A stretch of DNA of 64,000 nt, from positions 987,468-1,051,467 of the forward strand of contig NZ_HF536773.1 of assembly GCF_000312665.1 (NCBI RefSeq), read 5' to 3'. A program made the position numbers and the translations under genes. Numbering within the stretch: position 1 is the first letter of the stretch; every line of letters begins with the position of its first letter. Below the pieces are notes generated by a model. It did not search any database and had not been told where the DNA came from. It saw only the letters and a list, made by a program, of their open reading frames with translations. The DNA is from Rhizobium mesoamericanum STM3625 (lineage in GTDB: Bacteria; Pseudomonadota; Alphaproteobacteria; Rhizobiales; Rhizobiaceae). Of this stretch, positions 17,459 through 27,148 are shown one piece after another.

Positions 17459-18543
17459 ATAGTATCGCTTTTCAGTATCAAATTCAAGATTCCTGACAGG
17501 AGGCCCCTGCGACAGGGAAACCCCATTGCTCCGCGGCGATCAACAGCCCACCCGCGTGAGTGCGAACGTTTTCCGATTACTTTTTTGCAGTTGAAGGGAT
17601 GCGAACCCGCGGCCCGCCGGCCAGCGGGCCAGCGATCACAACAGCAACCGCCGGGCACAATTTCGTTCTTGTGGGCTTTGACACCGACCCCAAACAGTAT
17701 CTCGACGATCATGCCGATCGGGCCAGCCTCGGTGCGAGCAAAATCTTTGTTGCTGGGCCTAACCAGGGCTTATCCGGCACCCATGCATTCAGGCACAAGA
17801 CAGTCGCCTCCCTCTGCCCGACAGCAAAACAGGACGTGGCACTTTTCCGGCCGGACCGGGTGGTCATGGCCGCTGGCCCTGCCGATCAGGTGAACGCTTA
17901 GGACTGCCGCGCAGCACCTGAACGGGACTGGGCGGTGATGGCCATACTCAGGAGCCTGCAGGCCTTTGCGACCGGTGAAGGTCGCCCCCGTGATCATGCG
18001 CTCGCGTTCGACGGCACCTTCGGTGACCAGATCGGGAGAGCAGCGATCGACACTGTCAATCTCGCGAGTTCGGCGGCCAGAGCAGTGGTAATAAGCATCC
18101 TTGTTTTCTCCCAAATGAGCGAAGCCGTAGATGGCTAATGCATTATTAAGAGAAGAGACGTCGCCGTGGTTCGAACCGCCCGCGATCGACCCGCATTCTT
18201 TCTCAAGTGGTTGAAGGGCCTGCTTACTCGATCCCCAAAAAAGTTGATCCTTCCGAAGCATATTCGGCGAAACATTTTCCACAAATATTGTAGAATAGGA
18301 ACGACCTGTCTTTCTCTCATGTGCTCGATCATCTAGCGTTTGAACGTGAAAGGCAGTTTCGACCGTCACGACCCCGCGAGAAGGTGCAAAAATTGAAACA
18401 GTTCGCTGGAGGCGCGCGCACAGGTATCCACTTCCCAAGTGCCGAGTAGGGTGTTTACTCTTCAAAAGCCGAGCCTTGCGAGCGCCCGTCCCTGAAAAGG
18501 GCTTGCTGACCATTACCACAAGATCTCCAACCAAAGCAGTTCA
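17459..18543. other. 1.1-kb stretch without a confident gene
   Basis: A 254-codon minus-strand frame (17770-18534) is open but has no recognisable motif and lacks a ribosome binding site. A T-arm-like fragment lies at about 17586-17605, and one copy of the 25-bp shared motif lies at 18291-18315. Confidence 0.4.
18291..18315 (+). promoter_or_regulatory. Copy 1 of a 25-bp motif shared with the organosulfur clusters
   Basis: Purine-rich TAGAATAGGAACG followed by ACCTGTCTTTCT. It is 250 bp upstream of the TetR gene. Compare 20612-20636, 27068-27092 and 54037-54061. Confidence 0.5.
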
Positions 18544-19119
18544 ATGAAAGAGCCCATATCCGACCATATTATCAGATCTGCTGGAACGCTCTTTTACCGT
18601 GAAGGCATCCGTGCCGTCGGTATCGATCGGATCATCGAAGAGGCGAACGTTGCCAAGGCAACCCTCTATAGACATTTTCCCTCGAAGGACCATCTCGTGG
18701 CAGCTTACCTGCACGAGAGGCACGAACGCGTCGTCCGCTCGCTGCACGAGGTTCTGAATACGATGGAGCGTCCACGGAACCAGATCAAGCTAATCTTCGA
18801 GCGGCTACATGAGAAAGCCGATAGCCCGGAGTTTCGAGGCTGCGCATTTGCCCTTGCGGTTGCAGAGCACGGCGATTCCGATCGTGTAGTCGCAGTGGCA
18901 CAAACCCATAAGAAAGCGGTCGGCGACATTTTTCGAGCCATCGTGTCGAAGGCCGATATCAAGACCAATCAGATCGCTGCGCATCTTTCCCTTCTTTATG
19001 AAGGCGCGCTTGCGACGGTCGCCGTGGCGCGCGATCCGAAGGCTGTTCTCATCGCCCGCGACTGCGCGCTCCTGGCATTCGATGCGGCAGTTTCCTCGAC
19101 CCAGCTCTTGAAAGCTTAG
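18544..19119 (+). CDS. TetR/AcrR-family transcriptional regulator
   Basis: 191-residue TetR-type repressor. The N-terminal helix-turn-helix (IRSAGTLFYREGIRAVGIDR, then VAKATLYRHFPSKDHLVAAY) is canonical, and the rest is an all-helical ligand domain with a Cys in the FRGCAFALAVAEHGD segment. It ends 3 bp before the DsbA/HCCA-isomerase-like gene, so the two are co-transcribed and it probably controls that gene. The ligand is unknown, perhaps an aromatic or electrophilic compound given the partner. Confidence 0.9.
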   Translation: MKEPISDHIIRSAGTLFYREGIRAVGIDRIIEEANVAKATLYRHFPSKDHLVAAYLHERHERVVRSLHEVLNTMERPRNQIKLIFERLHEKADSPEFRGCAFALAVAEHGDSDRVVAVAQTHKKAVGDIFRAIVSKADIKTNQIAAHLSLLYEGALATVAVARDPKAVLIARDCALLAFDAAVSSTQLLKA

Positions 19120-19122
19120 GCC

Positions 19123-19725
19123 ATGGCAAAGACAATTGACTACTTCTTCGGCATCGGCTCTCCCTGGGCTTATATCGGCCTTGAGCCGTTTGCGGCCCTC
19201 GCTGCTCAACACGACGCGACGATCCGCCCTTACGTGATCTCGCTGATCGAAGACAATGGAGCGATCTATTCTCGCAACCGACCGGAGGCACGCCGCTCCT
19301 ACTGGACCAAGGATCTGAAACGTTGGGCGGCCCTGCGCGGCAAGGTGCTAAACGTTGAAAATCGCTCAGGCCTTTCCGACCCGATGCCGGCCGGCATGTT
19401 GGTCATCGCCGCGATCGAAAAAGGCGCCGACTGGCTGAAGCTCACCGGGGCCCTTCAGGAGGCTTTCTGGACGCGCGGCGAGGACATCGGCAAGGTCGAA
19501 GTTCGCCGGGCGATTGCCGATGCAGCAGGATTCGACGCCACAGCGCTCGAAGCTTTTGCTCAGAGCGCTGCCGCCCGATCGATCTGGACATCAAACATCG
19601 GGATTGCCAAGGCCGCGGGCGTCTTTGGCTTTCCGACCTTCCGCTTCGAGGACGAACTCTATTGGGGACAGGACAGCCTGCCATTCCTTGAGCGCCATCT
19701 GAACGGCGAAAAACTGGTCGCCTGA
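19123..19725 (+). CDS. 2-hydroxychromene-2-carboxylate isomerase / DsbA-family protein
   Basis: Thioredoxin-fold protein of the kappa-class GST/HCCA isomerase family, 200 aa. The N-terminus IDYFFGIGSPWAYIGLEPF carries the SPWAY motif, where Ser replaces the redox Cys and binds glutathione. VFGFPTFRFEDELYWGQDSL is the typical C-terminal cis-Pro and substrate-loop segment. Characterised members isomerise a naphthalene-pathway intermediate using glutathione, but many homologues have unknown substrates. It is translationally close to the TetR gene (3-bp gap). Confidence 0.88.
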   Translation: MAKTIDYFFGIGSPWAYIGLEPFAALAAQHDATIRPYVISLIEDNGAIYSRNRPEARRSYWTKDLKRWAALRGKVLNVENRSGLSDPMPAGMLVIAAIEKGADWLKLTGALQEAFWTRGEDIGKVEVRRAIADAAGFDATALEAFAQSAAARSIWTSNIGIAKAAGVFGFPTFRFEDELYWGQDSLPFLERHLNGEKLVA

Positions 19726-19805
19726 TCGCTGTCTTATCGGACCGGCGCAGCCATCTCTGCGCCGGATTTGATCTCTGTATTCCGGAGTTTCCCACGTCTC
19801 TTTCC

Positions 19806-20435
19806 CTGCCAGGCTCGCTCGTCTCCACCGAGTGGCTGGCCGCACATCTTCACGATTCCAACCTGGTCATTCTCGACGGTTCGTCGGCTCCTACGGCTGG
19901 TCCAGTGTCGGACGGGTTCATCACGCCCAAAGCCAGATCCACCGTCGCTGCCGAAGCAATCGGGCAAGATCTAAGCTTTTCTGACTCGATAGAGAGCTTT
20001 GGTTATCACGATTGCCTCGGCCATCCGCGCTGGTATGGACCCAGATGCGGGACCGAGGCTGCCGAGAGCCGAACCCCCTCATGCCGTCTGCAACCAGCCC
20101 CACTCGCGCCTTCACAGCCAGCTGACTATGGTGACTTCAGCCGCTCCACCAAGATCAACGGCCGAGAACCGGCACGCATGAACGCTGCTAATGCGGCAGA
20201 GCGCGGCGTTTCGGACGGGGATATCGTCAGGTTGTTCAACGCCCTCGGACGTTGCCTGGCGGCTGCGGCGATCAATGGGGATGTAAGACCGGGTGTGATG
20301 CAGCTTGCCACCGGCGCTTGGTTCGAGCCCGATGATGCGGATGCCGAGATTGCTATGTGTATTCATGGCAACCCCAGCATCCTCGTCCGCGATGCCGGCA
20401 CCTCGCAGCTTGCCCAGGCATCCATGGACAGCTGA
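19806..20435 (+). pseudogene. Chimeric remnant: rhodanese N-terminus joined to a BisC-type molybdoenzyme C-terminus
   Basis: One frame begins LVSTEWLAAHLHDSNLVILD, the N-terminus of a thiosulfate/3-mercaptopyruvate sulfurtransferase, and then runs without a stop into SIESFGYHDCLGHPRW and GREPARMNAANAAERGVSDG, then VRPGVMQLATGAWFEPDD and HGNPSILVRDAGTSQLAQ, the molybdopterin-binding C-terminus of biotin sulfoxide reductase-type enzymes. Part of the block (HAVCNQPHSRLHSQL, about 20085-20130) lies in a different frame. No start codon precedes the rhodanese part. Both genes are heavily truncated, and a functional product is very unlikely. Confidence 0.7.
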
Positions 20436-20611
20436 CGAAGGTCGATGTCGCTTTGTCGGGGAACTGCCGCCCGCGCATTCTCGACAGGAAGACGTTCGTC
20501 GCTGGGTAATCCGCGCTATACGGATACGGATGCCTCTGCTAGGCGATCGAAAGCCGGAAATGCTGATCCTCGTGCTTCAGATTGCGCTGATAAAATAATC
20601 TACGAATTTGG

Positions 20612-20636
20612 TAGAAAAAGAACAACCAGTCTTTCT
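20612..20636 (+). promoter_or_regulatory. Copy 2 of the 25-bp motif, upstream of the ABC/LLM operon
   Basis: TAGAAAAAGAACA followed by ACCAGTCTTTCT, 66 bp before the substrate-binding protein start. The flanking bases form a loose dyad (CTAC, 7 bases, GTAG). Confidence 0.5.
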
Positions 20637-20701
20637 CGAAATCGATCCGCTCACATAGGCTCCTGTTTGTCATCAGCCCGGCAACCAAACAGGACCGCTT
20701 C

Positions 20702-22354
20702 ATGGACGACCGTTTTTCCCGCCCTCTTCTTTCCCGGCGTCGTCTGCTGACCGCCACCTCTGCACTGGCATTTGCCGCTCTCGTCGCAACATCTGGTGTA
20801 ACCCCGACCCTGGCTGAGGACGGAGCGCATGATGGCGGAGATGTCGTCTTTCTGATTGACTCGCTGGGCGACACCTGGATTCCCAACAACAGTGCGATCT
20901 CAAGCTTTCAGGGCCATATCTGGGGCCATGTCACCGACAAGCTTCTTTATGTCGATGCCGACGGCAAGGTCAGCCCGTGGATCGCCGAGCGCTGGGAACA
21001 GAACGACAGTGCGACGGAATTCACCCTGCATCTCAAGAGCGGCGTGACCTTCTCCGACGGTAGCGCGCTCGATGCGGCAGCCGTCGTCGCAAATCTCGAC
21101 ATCTGGTATGCCGGACGCAAGAGCGAGGGCATCAACCCGATCGGCCTCTTCCCCAAGACCTATGATCATGCCGAAGTCGTCGATGCGACAACCGTCAAGG
21201 TCTTCTTCAAGAAGCCGACGCTGGGCTTCATTCCAACGCTTGGCTATCACGGCTCGATCCTCATTTCCCCGAAGACCATTGCCTCGCCGGCGAGCAGCCA
21301 GGCCGATCTCGGCAAGACCTCCGGCAGCGGCCCCTATGTCGTCGAGTCCTGGAAGGAAGGCGACTACGTCAAGCTTACCAAGCGCAAGGACTACAACTGG
21401 GGTCCTGCGGCGGTCGGCCAGACCGGTCCGGCCCATCTCGATACGATCACCTATAAGCTCGTCTCGGAACCGTCGTTGCGTGTCGCAGCCGTCCAGTCGG
21501 GCCAGGCCGACGTTGCCTACAACGCATCGCCGCAGGAACTCGAGTCCCTCAAGTCGGAAGGCCTCACGGTAGCGACGCCCCGCTATCTCGGCTTCGTCAA
21601 CGGCTGGGCGATCAATACCAAGCTTGCCCCCTATGACGACGTAAGGGTTCGCCAGGCCCTTCAGGCCGGTATCAATCGCCAAGAGATCATCGACACGGTC
21701 TATACGCCCGACTGGAAGCTTGCGACGTCGTTCATCCAGAGCAATGTTCCAGGTGCGACCGACCAGAGCGCGCTCCTCGCCTACAATCCTGAAAAGGCAG
21801 AGAAGCTTCTTGAGGAGGCGGGCTGGAAGAAGGGAACGGGCGGCATTCGCGCCAAGGATGGCAAGCCGCTGTCGCTGACGCTGAATTCCAACCCCTACCT
21901 CGCGGCATCGAAATCGATAGACGAGCTGATTGCGCAACAACTCGGCAAGATCGGCTGGAAGGTCGATATCCGGGCCTATGACGTCGTCACCTTCGGGCAG
22001 AAGGTAAAGTATGGCGGCGCGGGCGTGCCGGCATATGAGGTGACGCGCTCCTTCATCGACGCCGGCACCGTCGCCAGCATCCTGACGAATGCCAACAATG
22101 GCGAGAACTGGTTTGCGCTCGACGAGAGCGACAAGACGCTCAACGACCTACGCGACAAGATTGCCGGCGCCGGCTCCATCGAAGGCCGCAAACCGCTGCT
22201 CGATGAGTTACAGAGATACGTCCTCGATCAGGGCTATTTCATTCCGCGAACGCAGATCGTCCAGCGCATCTACGTGCAGTCGCCGAAGCTCAAGGGCGAG
22301 GTCTACAACGGCGTCGCCTATGCCAGCTACTACACCGCAACGAAAAGCGAATAG
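20702..22354 (+). CDS. ABC transporter substrate-binding protein (dipeptide/oligopeptide class, family 5)
   Basis: Periplasmic SBP_bac_5-type binding protein, 550 aa. The signal peptide contains twin arginines (LSRRRLLTATSALAFAALVA) and a likely cleavage after TLAE, so Tat export is possible. The mature part has AERWEQNDSATEFTLHLKSG, VTFSDGSALDAAAVVANLD and DDVRVRQALQAGINRQEIID, typical of the family. It heads an operon with two permeases, a double ATPase and a luciferase-like monooxygenase. It resembles the subgroup associated with such monooxygenases (KPN_01854-like), so an organosulfur ligand is more likely than a peptide; that is inference. Confidence 0.9.
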   Translation: MDDRFSRPLLSRRRLLTATSALAFAALVATSGVTPTLAEDGAHDGGDVVFLIDSLGDTWIPNNSAISSFQGHIWGHVTDKLLYVDADGKVSPWIAERWEQNDSATEFTLHLKSGVTFSDGSALDAAAVVANLDIWYAGRKSEGINPIGLFPKTYDHAEVVDATTVKVFFKKPTLGFIPTLGYHGSILISPKTIASPASSQADLGKTSGSGPYVVESWKEGDYVKLTKRKDYNWGPAAVGQTGPAHLDTITYKLVSEPSLRVAAVQSGQADVAYNASPQELESLKSEGLTVATPRYLGFVNGWAINTKLAPYDDVRVRQALQAGINRQEIIDTVYTPDWKLATSFIQSNVPGATDQSALLAYNPEKAEKLLEEAGWKKGTGGIRAKDGKPLSLTLNSNPYLAASKSIDELIAQQLGKIGWKVDIRAYDVVTFGQKVKYGGAGVPAYEVTRSFIDAGTVASILTNANNGENWFALDESDKTLNDLRDKIAGAGSIEGRKPLLDELQRYVLDQGYFIPRTQIVQRIYVQSPKLKGEVYNGVAYASYYTATKSE

Positions 22355-22387
22355 TCCGGTCTTTCAACAGACACAGAGGTGATGGGC

Positions 22388-23398
22388 ATGAGCAAGGCCT
22401 ATTTCGACTATGCCGGAAAGCGGCTCCTGCAGGCAATCGTCGTGATCCTGCTGTCTTATGTCTTCACCTTTGTCGTCGTCAGCATCCTGCCCGGCGACCC
22501 GATTACGAACGTCCTGAACAATCCCCAGAACGGCTTCACGCCGGATGAGATCAAGGAGATCATCGCTGCGCAGGGCCTGGATAAACCGATCCCCCTACAG
22601 CTTTGGAAGGCCTTTTCCGGTTTCGTGACCGGCGATCTCGGTCTGTCGATGCGAACGAACCGGCCGGTGGCGACGCTGATCGGCGAGGTTCTGCCGTCAA
22701 CACTCGTGCTTGCCTCGGCGGGACTCGCAGTTGCGCTGTTCCTGGCGGCGATCATCGCCTACGGCACGCAATTTCTGCCCCGGCGGTTCGGCCAGGGACT
22801 ACTCCGCGGCTTCCCGTCGTTGTTCCTTTCGGTTCCGAACTTCGTGATCGCCCTGGTGCTGATCCATCTCTTCGGTTTCCAGCTGGGCGTCTTTCGCGTC
22901 ATCGAGCCCGACAGTTTCTGGGCAACGCTTTTCGCAGCGATCGCCCTCGGCATTCCGATCTCGGCACAGATCGCCGAAGTCCTGATTGCCAATCTCGATC
23001 ACGAATCAGGCCAGGATTATGCCGCCGTCGCACGCGCACGCGGGCTCGGCCAGATGCGGCTCTTCGTCATGCACCTGCTCAAACCCTCATCTCTGCCGGT
23101 CATCACGGTCGTCGCTTTGACGATCGGCGAATTGCTCGGGGGCTCGCTCATCACCGAAACGGTGTTTGGGCGAAACGGCCTCGGCAGCCTGGTGCAGCGG
23201 TCGGTCAGCACGCAGGACCTGCCGGTTCTGCAAGCGGTCGTTTCTCTCGCCGCGGTCGTCTTTGTCGTCGTCAACCTGATCGCCGATCTCACCTACCCGC
23301 TCCTCGATCCGCGCGTCAAACTTGTCGGTGGGCAAGCGCGCCGCCCGACGACTACTGACGACAGTTCTCATTCCATCTCCAAGGCAGTGACCCCATGA
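22388..23398 (+). CDS. ABC transporter permease (DppB class)
   Basis: Inner-membrane permease of the dipeptide/nickel importer family, 336 aa. I start at ATG 22388 (MSKAYFDYAGKRLLQAIVVI), 6 bases after GAGGTG; GTG 22379 and ATG 22382 are in frame. It has an N-terminal membrane anchor, the long periplasmic loop typical of DppB (PGDPITNVLNN), and the EAA-like loop DYAAVARARGLGQMRLFVMH. The gene overlaps the next permease by four bases (ATGA at 23395). Confidence 0.92.
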   Translation: MSKAYFDYAGKRLLQAIVVILLSYVFTFVVVSILPGDPITNVLNNPQNGFTPDEIKEIIAAQGLDKPIPLQLWKAFSGFVTGDLGLSMRTNRPVATLIGEVLPSTLVLASAGLAVALFLAAIIAYGTQFLPRRFGQGLLRGFPSLFLSVPNFVIALVLIHLFGFQLGVFRVIEPDSFWATLFAAIALGIPISAQIAEVLIANLDHESGQDYAAVARARGLGQMRLFVMHLLKPSSLPVITVVALTIGELLGGSLITETVFGRNGLGSLVQRSVSTQDLPVLQAVVSLAAVVFVVVNLIADLTYPLLDPRVKLVGGQARRPTTTDDSSHSISKAVTP

Positions 23399-24243
23399 CA
23401 CTTGCCTCTGTTTCCTCCACCCCGGGTGCGACGGCAATCGGCCGTCTGAGGGGCCTGCGCGCGCCGCCAGTCGTCATCCTGTCTTTCCTGGTCGTTGCTC
23501 TCGCGATCGGCTGGTCCTTGGCGCCTGGATTTTTTACCCATTACGATCCGGTGAACGGCACTCCCGCACAGAAGTTGCTCGGCCCAAGTGCCGCACACTG
23601 GTTCGGAACTGACCATCTCGGCCGCGATCTCTATGCACGCGTTGTCTATGGCACGGCCTCATCGGTGGCGAGCGCATTGATTGCGGTCGTCATCGGCGTC
23701 GTCGCGGGCGGAGTTGTCGGACTGCTGGCCGGCTTCTTCGGCGGCTGGGTGGACACGGTCTTTGCCCGTCTCGTCGATGTGTTGCTGGCCATCCCGAAAT
23801 TCCTGCTGGCGGTCATCGTCGTCACCGCAGTCGGTTTCGACACAACGAATGCGGCAATCGCGACGGGCGTCTCCGCCGTTGCACTGTTTGCGCGGGTGAT
23901 GCGCTCAGAAGTCATCAAGACCCGGCAGGCAACATTCGTCGAATCGTCCTTCCTTCTCGGTGGCTCGCGCTGGCACATTCTGTGGCGGCACGTGCTTCCG
24001 AACGCATCGCGATCGGTGCTGCCGCTTGCCGTCTTGCAATTCGGCGATTCCATTCTGGTGATCGCCAGCCTTGCCTTCCTTGGCTACGGCGACCCGCCGC
24101 CGGCCTCCGACTGGGGCCTGCTGGTCTCGATCGGCAAGGACTACCTCAAATGGCCCTGGCTGGTTTATGCCCCGGCCCTCGTCACGATCGCAACAGTCCT
24201 CTCTGTAAACAGGATCAGCCGATGGCTCCGCAAGACAGACTGA
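23395..24243 (+). CDS. ABC transporter permease (DppC class)
   Basis: Second permease of the importer, 282 aa. Features are one N-terminal membrane span, the signature HWFGTDHLGRDLYARVVYGT, five further hydrophobic segments, and the EAA loop ATFVESSFLLGGSRWHILWR. Its start overlaps the stop of the DppB-type gene, and its 3' end overlaps the ATPase gene by 22 bases, so the operon is tightly coupled. Confidence 0.92.
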   Translation: MTLASVSSTPGATAIGRLRGLRAPPVVILSFLVVALAIGWSLAPGFFTHYDPVNGTPAQKLLGPSAAHWFGTDHLGRDLYARVVYGTASSVASALIAVVIGVVAGGVVGLLAGFFGGWVDTVFARLVDVLLAIPKFLLAVIVVTAVGFDTTNAAIATGVSAVALFARVMRSEVIKTRQATFVESSFLLGGSRWHILWRHVLPNASRSVLPLAVLQFGDSILVIASLAFLGYGDPPPASDWGLLVSIGKDYLKWPWLVYAPALVTIATVLSVNRISRWLRKTD

Positions 24244-25925
24244 CGACGCTTTCAAACCGACCGTCGACCCCACTGCTGCGGGCCGAAGGATTGTCGGTCG
24301 CCTACGGCACCCACAGGGTCGTGAGCAATGTCGGCTTCGAACTCGGACGCGGCAAAGGGCTCGCGCTGATTGGCGAATCCGGATCAGGCAAGTCGACCAT
24401 CGCTCGCGCCGTCCTGCGACTGCTTCCCGCAACGGGACACGCCACCGGCCGCGTCGAATTCGAGGGCCGGGAGCTACTGGGGCTTCCGGATCGCCGCTTT
24501 CGCACGTTCAGAGGACGCAGGATCGGCTTCGTGCCGCAGGACCCAAGCAACTCCCTGAACCCCGTCCGCACGATCGGCGCGCAGGCAATGGAAGCGGCCG
24601 CACTGCTGGACGAACCGGACAAGGCGCTTCGCAAAACGTTCGTTCTGGAGACATTCGCGCAGGTCGGGCTCGACAATCCGCGGCGTGTCTATGACTCCTA
24701 TCCGCATCAGCTTTCCGGCGGAATGCTTCAGCGCGTGTTGATCGGTCTGGCCGTTCTGCCGCGCCCTTCGCTGCTGGTCGCGGACGAGCCGACCTCCGCG
24801 CTCGATGTGACGATCCAGAAGCGTATTCTCGACCTGTTGTCGGCGTTGCAGCAGGAACTGCAGATCGGCCTTCTCCTGATCACCCACGATCTAGCGATCG
24901 CAGCAGAGCGCGCAGATTCCATCGTGGTCCTCAAGGACGGCGCCATCCAGGAAGCCGGCAGCACTGCTACGATATTTTCCGCCCCTTCCTCGTCCTACGC
25001 CAGAAAGCTCCATGCCGACGTGCCGGCACTCAACCCCGACCGGTACCGGCTGTTGCGAGAGCCTGGTTTCCAGCGTCTTGGCGGCAGGCGCGAGAAGACA
25101 CCGAAGATCGAAGTTGCCGGCTTGACGAAGAACTTCACCGTCGACGGCAAAGTTCTGACCGCCGTCAACGACATCTCGTTCGACGTTCAGGCGGGAACGA
25201 CGCATGCGCTGGTCGGCGAATCCGGATCGGGAAAGACAACAGCGATCCGGCTTCTGCTTGGGCTTGAGCAGCCTGATTCCGGGAAGATCACGGTGGGCGG
25301 CGAACAGGTCAACGGCAAGTCACCCGAACAGCTGCGCTCTGTCTGGCGCCAGCTGCAGCTCGTCTACCAAAACCCATTCACATCGCTCGATCCGACCTGG
25401 AACGTCGAGAGGCTCGTGCGCGAGCCGCTGGACCGCTTCAACATCGGGACGCATCAGGAGCGGGCGCTTGCGGTGCGCAAGGCGTTTGTAGATGTCGGGC
25501 TGGGGGAGCATCTCTTGTCCCGCAAGCCTTCCGCCTTATCTGGCGGGCAGCGCCAGCGCGTTGCCATTGCGCGCGCACTCGTCCTGAAACCTGATGTGAT
25601 CGTATTTGACGAACCCACCTCGGCGCTGGACGTCAGCGTTCAGGCCGATATTGTCGAACTGCTGCTGTCGCTGCAGGTCAAGCTTGGTCTTACCTATATC
25701 TTCGTGTCGCATGATCTGGCGCTCGTGCGCCAGCTTGCCCACACAGTCTCCGTCATGCAACGCGGACGCATTGTCGAGCACGGCACCACCGGCGAGATCT
25801 TCGACACCCCCCACCAGCCGTATACGCGCTCGTTGCTGGAATCGATCCCGTCGGGTTCCGCGCGTTCCGCACGCGCCCAGCCCTTGCAGCAGCGACAGAT
25901 CTTAAACGAGGAAAGGATCGCATGA
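24222..25925 (+). CDS. Dual-domain ABC transporter ATP-binding protein (DppD-DppF fusion)
   Basis: 567-residue ATPase with two complete nucleotide-binding domains. The first has Walker A GESGSGKST, signature LSGGMLQRV and Walker B LLVADEPTSALD; the second has GESGSGKTT, LSGGQRQRV and VIVFDEPTSALD. The ATG at 24222 (MAPQDRLTTL) is chosen because the domain begins soon after; the frame is open further upstream inside the permease gene but not family-like. The fusion of DppD- and DppF-type halves is common in this importer class. The stop overlaps the next start (ATGA). Confidence 0.93.
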   Translation: MAPQDRLTTLSNRPSTPLLRAEGLSVAYGTHRVVSNVGFELGRGKGLALIGESGSGKSTIARAVLRLLPATGHATGRVEFEGRELLGLPDRRFRTFRGRRIGFVPQDPSNSLNPVRTIGAQAMEAAALLDEPDKALRKTFVLETFAQVGLDNPRRVYDSYPHQLSGGMLQRVLIGLAVLPRPSLLVADEPTSALDVTIQKRILDLLSALQQELQIGLLLITHDLAIAAERADSIVVLKDGAIQEAGSTATIFSAPSSSYARKLHADVPALNPDRYRLLREPGFQRLGGRREKTPKIEVAGLTKNFTVDGKVLTAVNDISFDVQAGTTHALVGESGSGKTTAIRLLLGLEQPDSGKITVGGEQVNGKSPEQLRSVWRQLQLVYQNPFTSLDPTWNVERLVREPLDRFNIGTHQERALAVRKAFVDVGLGEHLLSRKPSALSGGQRQRVAIARALVLKPDVIVFDEPTSALDVSVQADIVELLLSLQVKLGLTYIFVSHDLALVRQLAHTVSVMQRGRIVEHGTTGEIFDTPHQPYTRSLLESIPSGSARSARAQPLQQRQILNEERIA

Positions 25926-27013
25926 CCGTCACCGCCCCCGCCGCGGCACCGTCCGCGGCATTACGTCCGAAGAAGCGTCTTGGCTTCAACACACGCGTCT
26001 CGTTCAACGACGAGGTCGGCCCGGCTCACGGCTTGCGGGAGGGCATCGAACTTTTCAAGGCGGCAGAACGTCTGGGCTACCAGTCGGGTTGGGCCTATCA
26101 ACGCCATTTCGACCATTATCTGTCCTCGCCGCTTCCCTTCTTTGCCGCAGCCGGCCAGCATACCAGCCATATCGTGCTGGGCTCGGCCGTCATTCCGATG
26201 CGCTATCAGGACCCCATCCTGCTGGCGGAAGCGGCAGGTACGACAGATCTCCTGATCGGCGGACGGCTGGAACTGGCAATCTCGACCGGCTCCAACGCCG
26301 CCTTCGATGCCGTCTTCGGCACGGTCGAAACCGATGCCCGGACGGAAGCCAAGCGCCGTCAGGCCCGTTTTCTTTCTGCAATCTCCGGCGAAGTCCTGCA
26401 CGTCGTCGCGGAATCCGACCAGGGTGCCGCTGAAGGCAGCCAACTGAGGGTGACGCCGCACAGTCCGACCCTTCGCTCGCGCATCAGACAGGGTTCCGCT
26501 AGCCTTGGATCGGCGATACAAGCAGCTGAACTCGGCATCGGACTGATCGCCGGGACCGTACAGCATGACCACGCCGAGGGTGAGAGCTTCGGAGACTATC
26601 AGGCTCGCTGCATCGAGGCTTTCCGAGCCACCTGGCGGAGGGAACGGGCAAGCGAGCCGCCGCCTGTCGCCGTGGCGGCGTCGATACTGGTTGGCACCAC
26701 GCCGGAACTTCGCGAAAAATACGCCGCCTATGATCTCGAACGACGCACCCAAGGCATCGCAGCGTCACGGCCAAAGGGCGCGCTTGAGCCTAGCGCGCGG
26801 ACCAACCAGCCGCCGGGAAGCCAGATCTCACCCGTCTTCCACGGCACGCCGGACCAAGTAATCGAAGCGGTGCTTAGTGATCCCGGGCTTGCCGCGGCCG
26901 ATGAGGTCGTCCTCTTTTTGCCACCTGCCTTCGGCCTGGCCGAGAACATCCGCCTGCTCGCCGATCTTACCGCAACCGTCGCTCCAAGCCTAGGCTGGTC
27001 TCCCGACTGGTAA
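25922..27013 (+). CDS. Luciferase-like (LLM) FMN-dependent monooxygenase, KPN_01858-like
   Basis: Flavin-dependent TIM-barrel monooxygenase, 363 aa, of the bacterial luciferase superfamily. Recognisable parts are the N-terminal FNTRVSFNDEVGPAHGLREG, the HIVLGSAVIPMRYQDPILLA segment lining the flavin pocket, and GGRLELAISTGSN. It is translationally coupled to the ABC ATPase. Linkage of this monooxygenase subgroup to dipeptide-class importers is known in other bacteria; oxidation of an imported organosulfur compound is probable but not proven. It needs reduced FMN from a separate reductase, and none is encoded in this operon (msuE lies at 53.4 kb). Confidence 0.85.
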   Translation: MTVTAPAAAPSAALRPKKRLGFNTRVSFNDEVGPAHGLREGIELFKAAERLGYQSGWAYQRHFDHYLSSPLPFFAAAGQHTSHIVLGSAVIPMRYQDPILLAEAAGTTDLLIGGRLELAISTGSNAAFDAVFGTVETDARTEAKRRQARFLSAISGEVLHVVAESDQGAAEGSQLRVTPHSPTLRSRIRQGSASLGSAIQAAELGIGLIAGTVQHDHAEGESFGDYQARCIEAFRATWRRERASEPPPVAVAASILVGTTPELREKYAAYDLERRTQGIAASRPKGALEPSARTNQPPGSQISPVFHGTPDQVIEAVLSDPGLAAADEVVLFLPPAFGLAENIRLLADLTATVAPSLGWSPDW

Positions 27014-27067
27014 GGCAGTCGCTCACCAGAGCTTTAGCCGATTAGTCAATATTTTCTATAGTTTCAA

Positions 27068-27092
27068 TGGAAATAGAAAGACCTGTCTTCCT
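27068..27092 (+). promoter_or_regulatory. Copy 3 of the 25-bp motif, upstream of the SsuD-like gene
   Basis: TGGAAATAGAAAG followed by ACCTGTCTTCCT, 57 bp before the next start. It marks a second transcription unit within the cluster. Confidence 0.5.
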
Positions 27093-27148
27093 TACACCTT
27101 AGCCGTCGCCTAACTTTCGTCCAGCATTCGACAACCAGAGGAGCTCCC

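Noticed and set aside
17770..18534. 254-codon minus-strand frame in an otherwise empty region
   Set aside because: No recognisable motif, Cys/His/Arg composition unlike a folded protein, no start signal. Kept as an unassigned stretch.
20900..21940. 346-codon minus-strand frame
   Set aside because: Shadow of the family 5 substrate-binding protein gene.
23982..24221. Upstream extension of the dual ATPase frame inside the permease gene
   Set aside because: The region is covered by the DppC-class permease in another frame and is not similar to any ATPase N-terminus.
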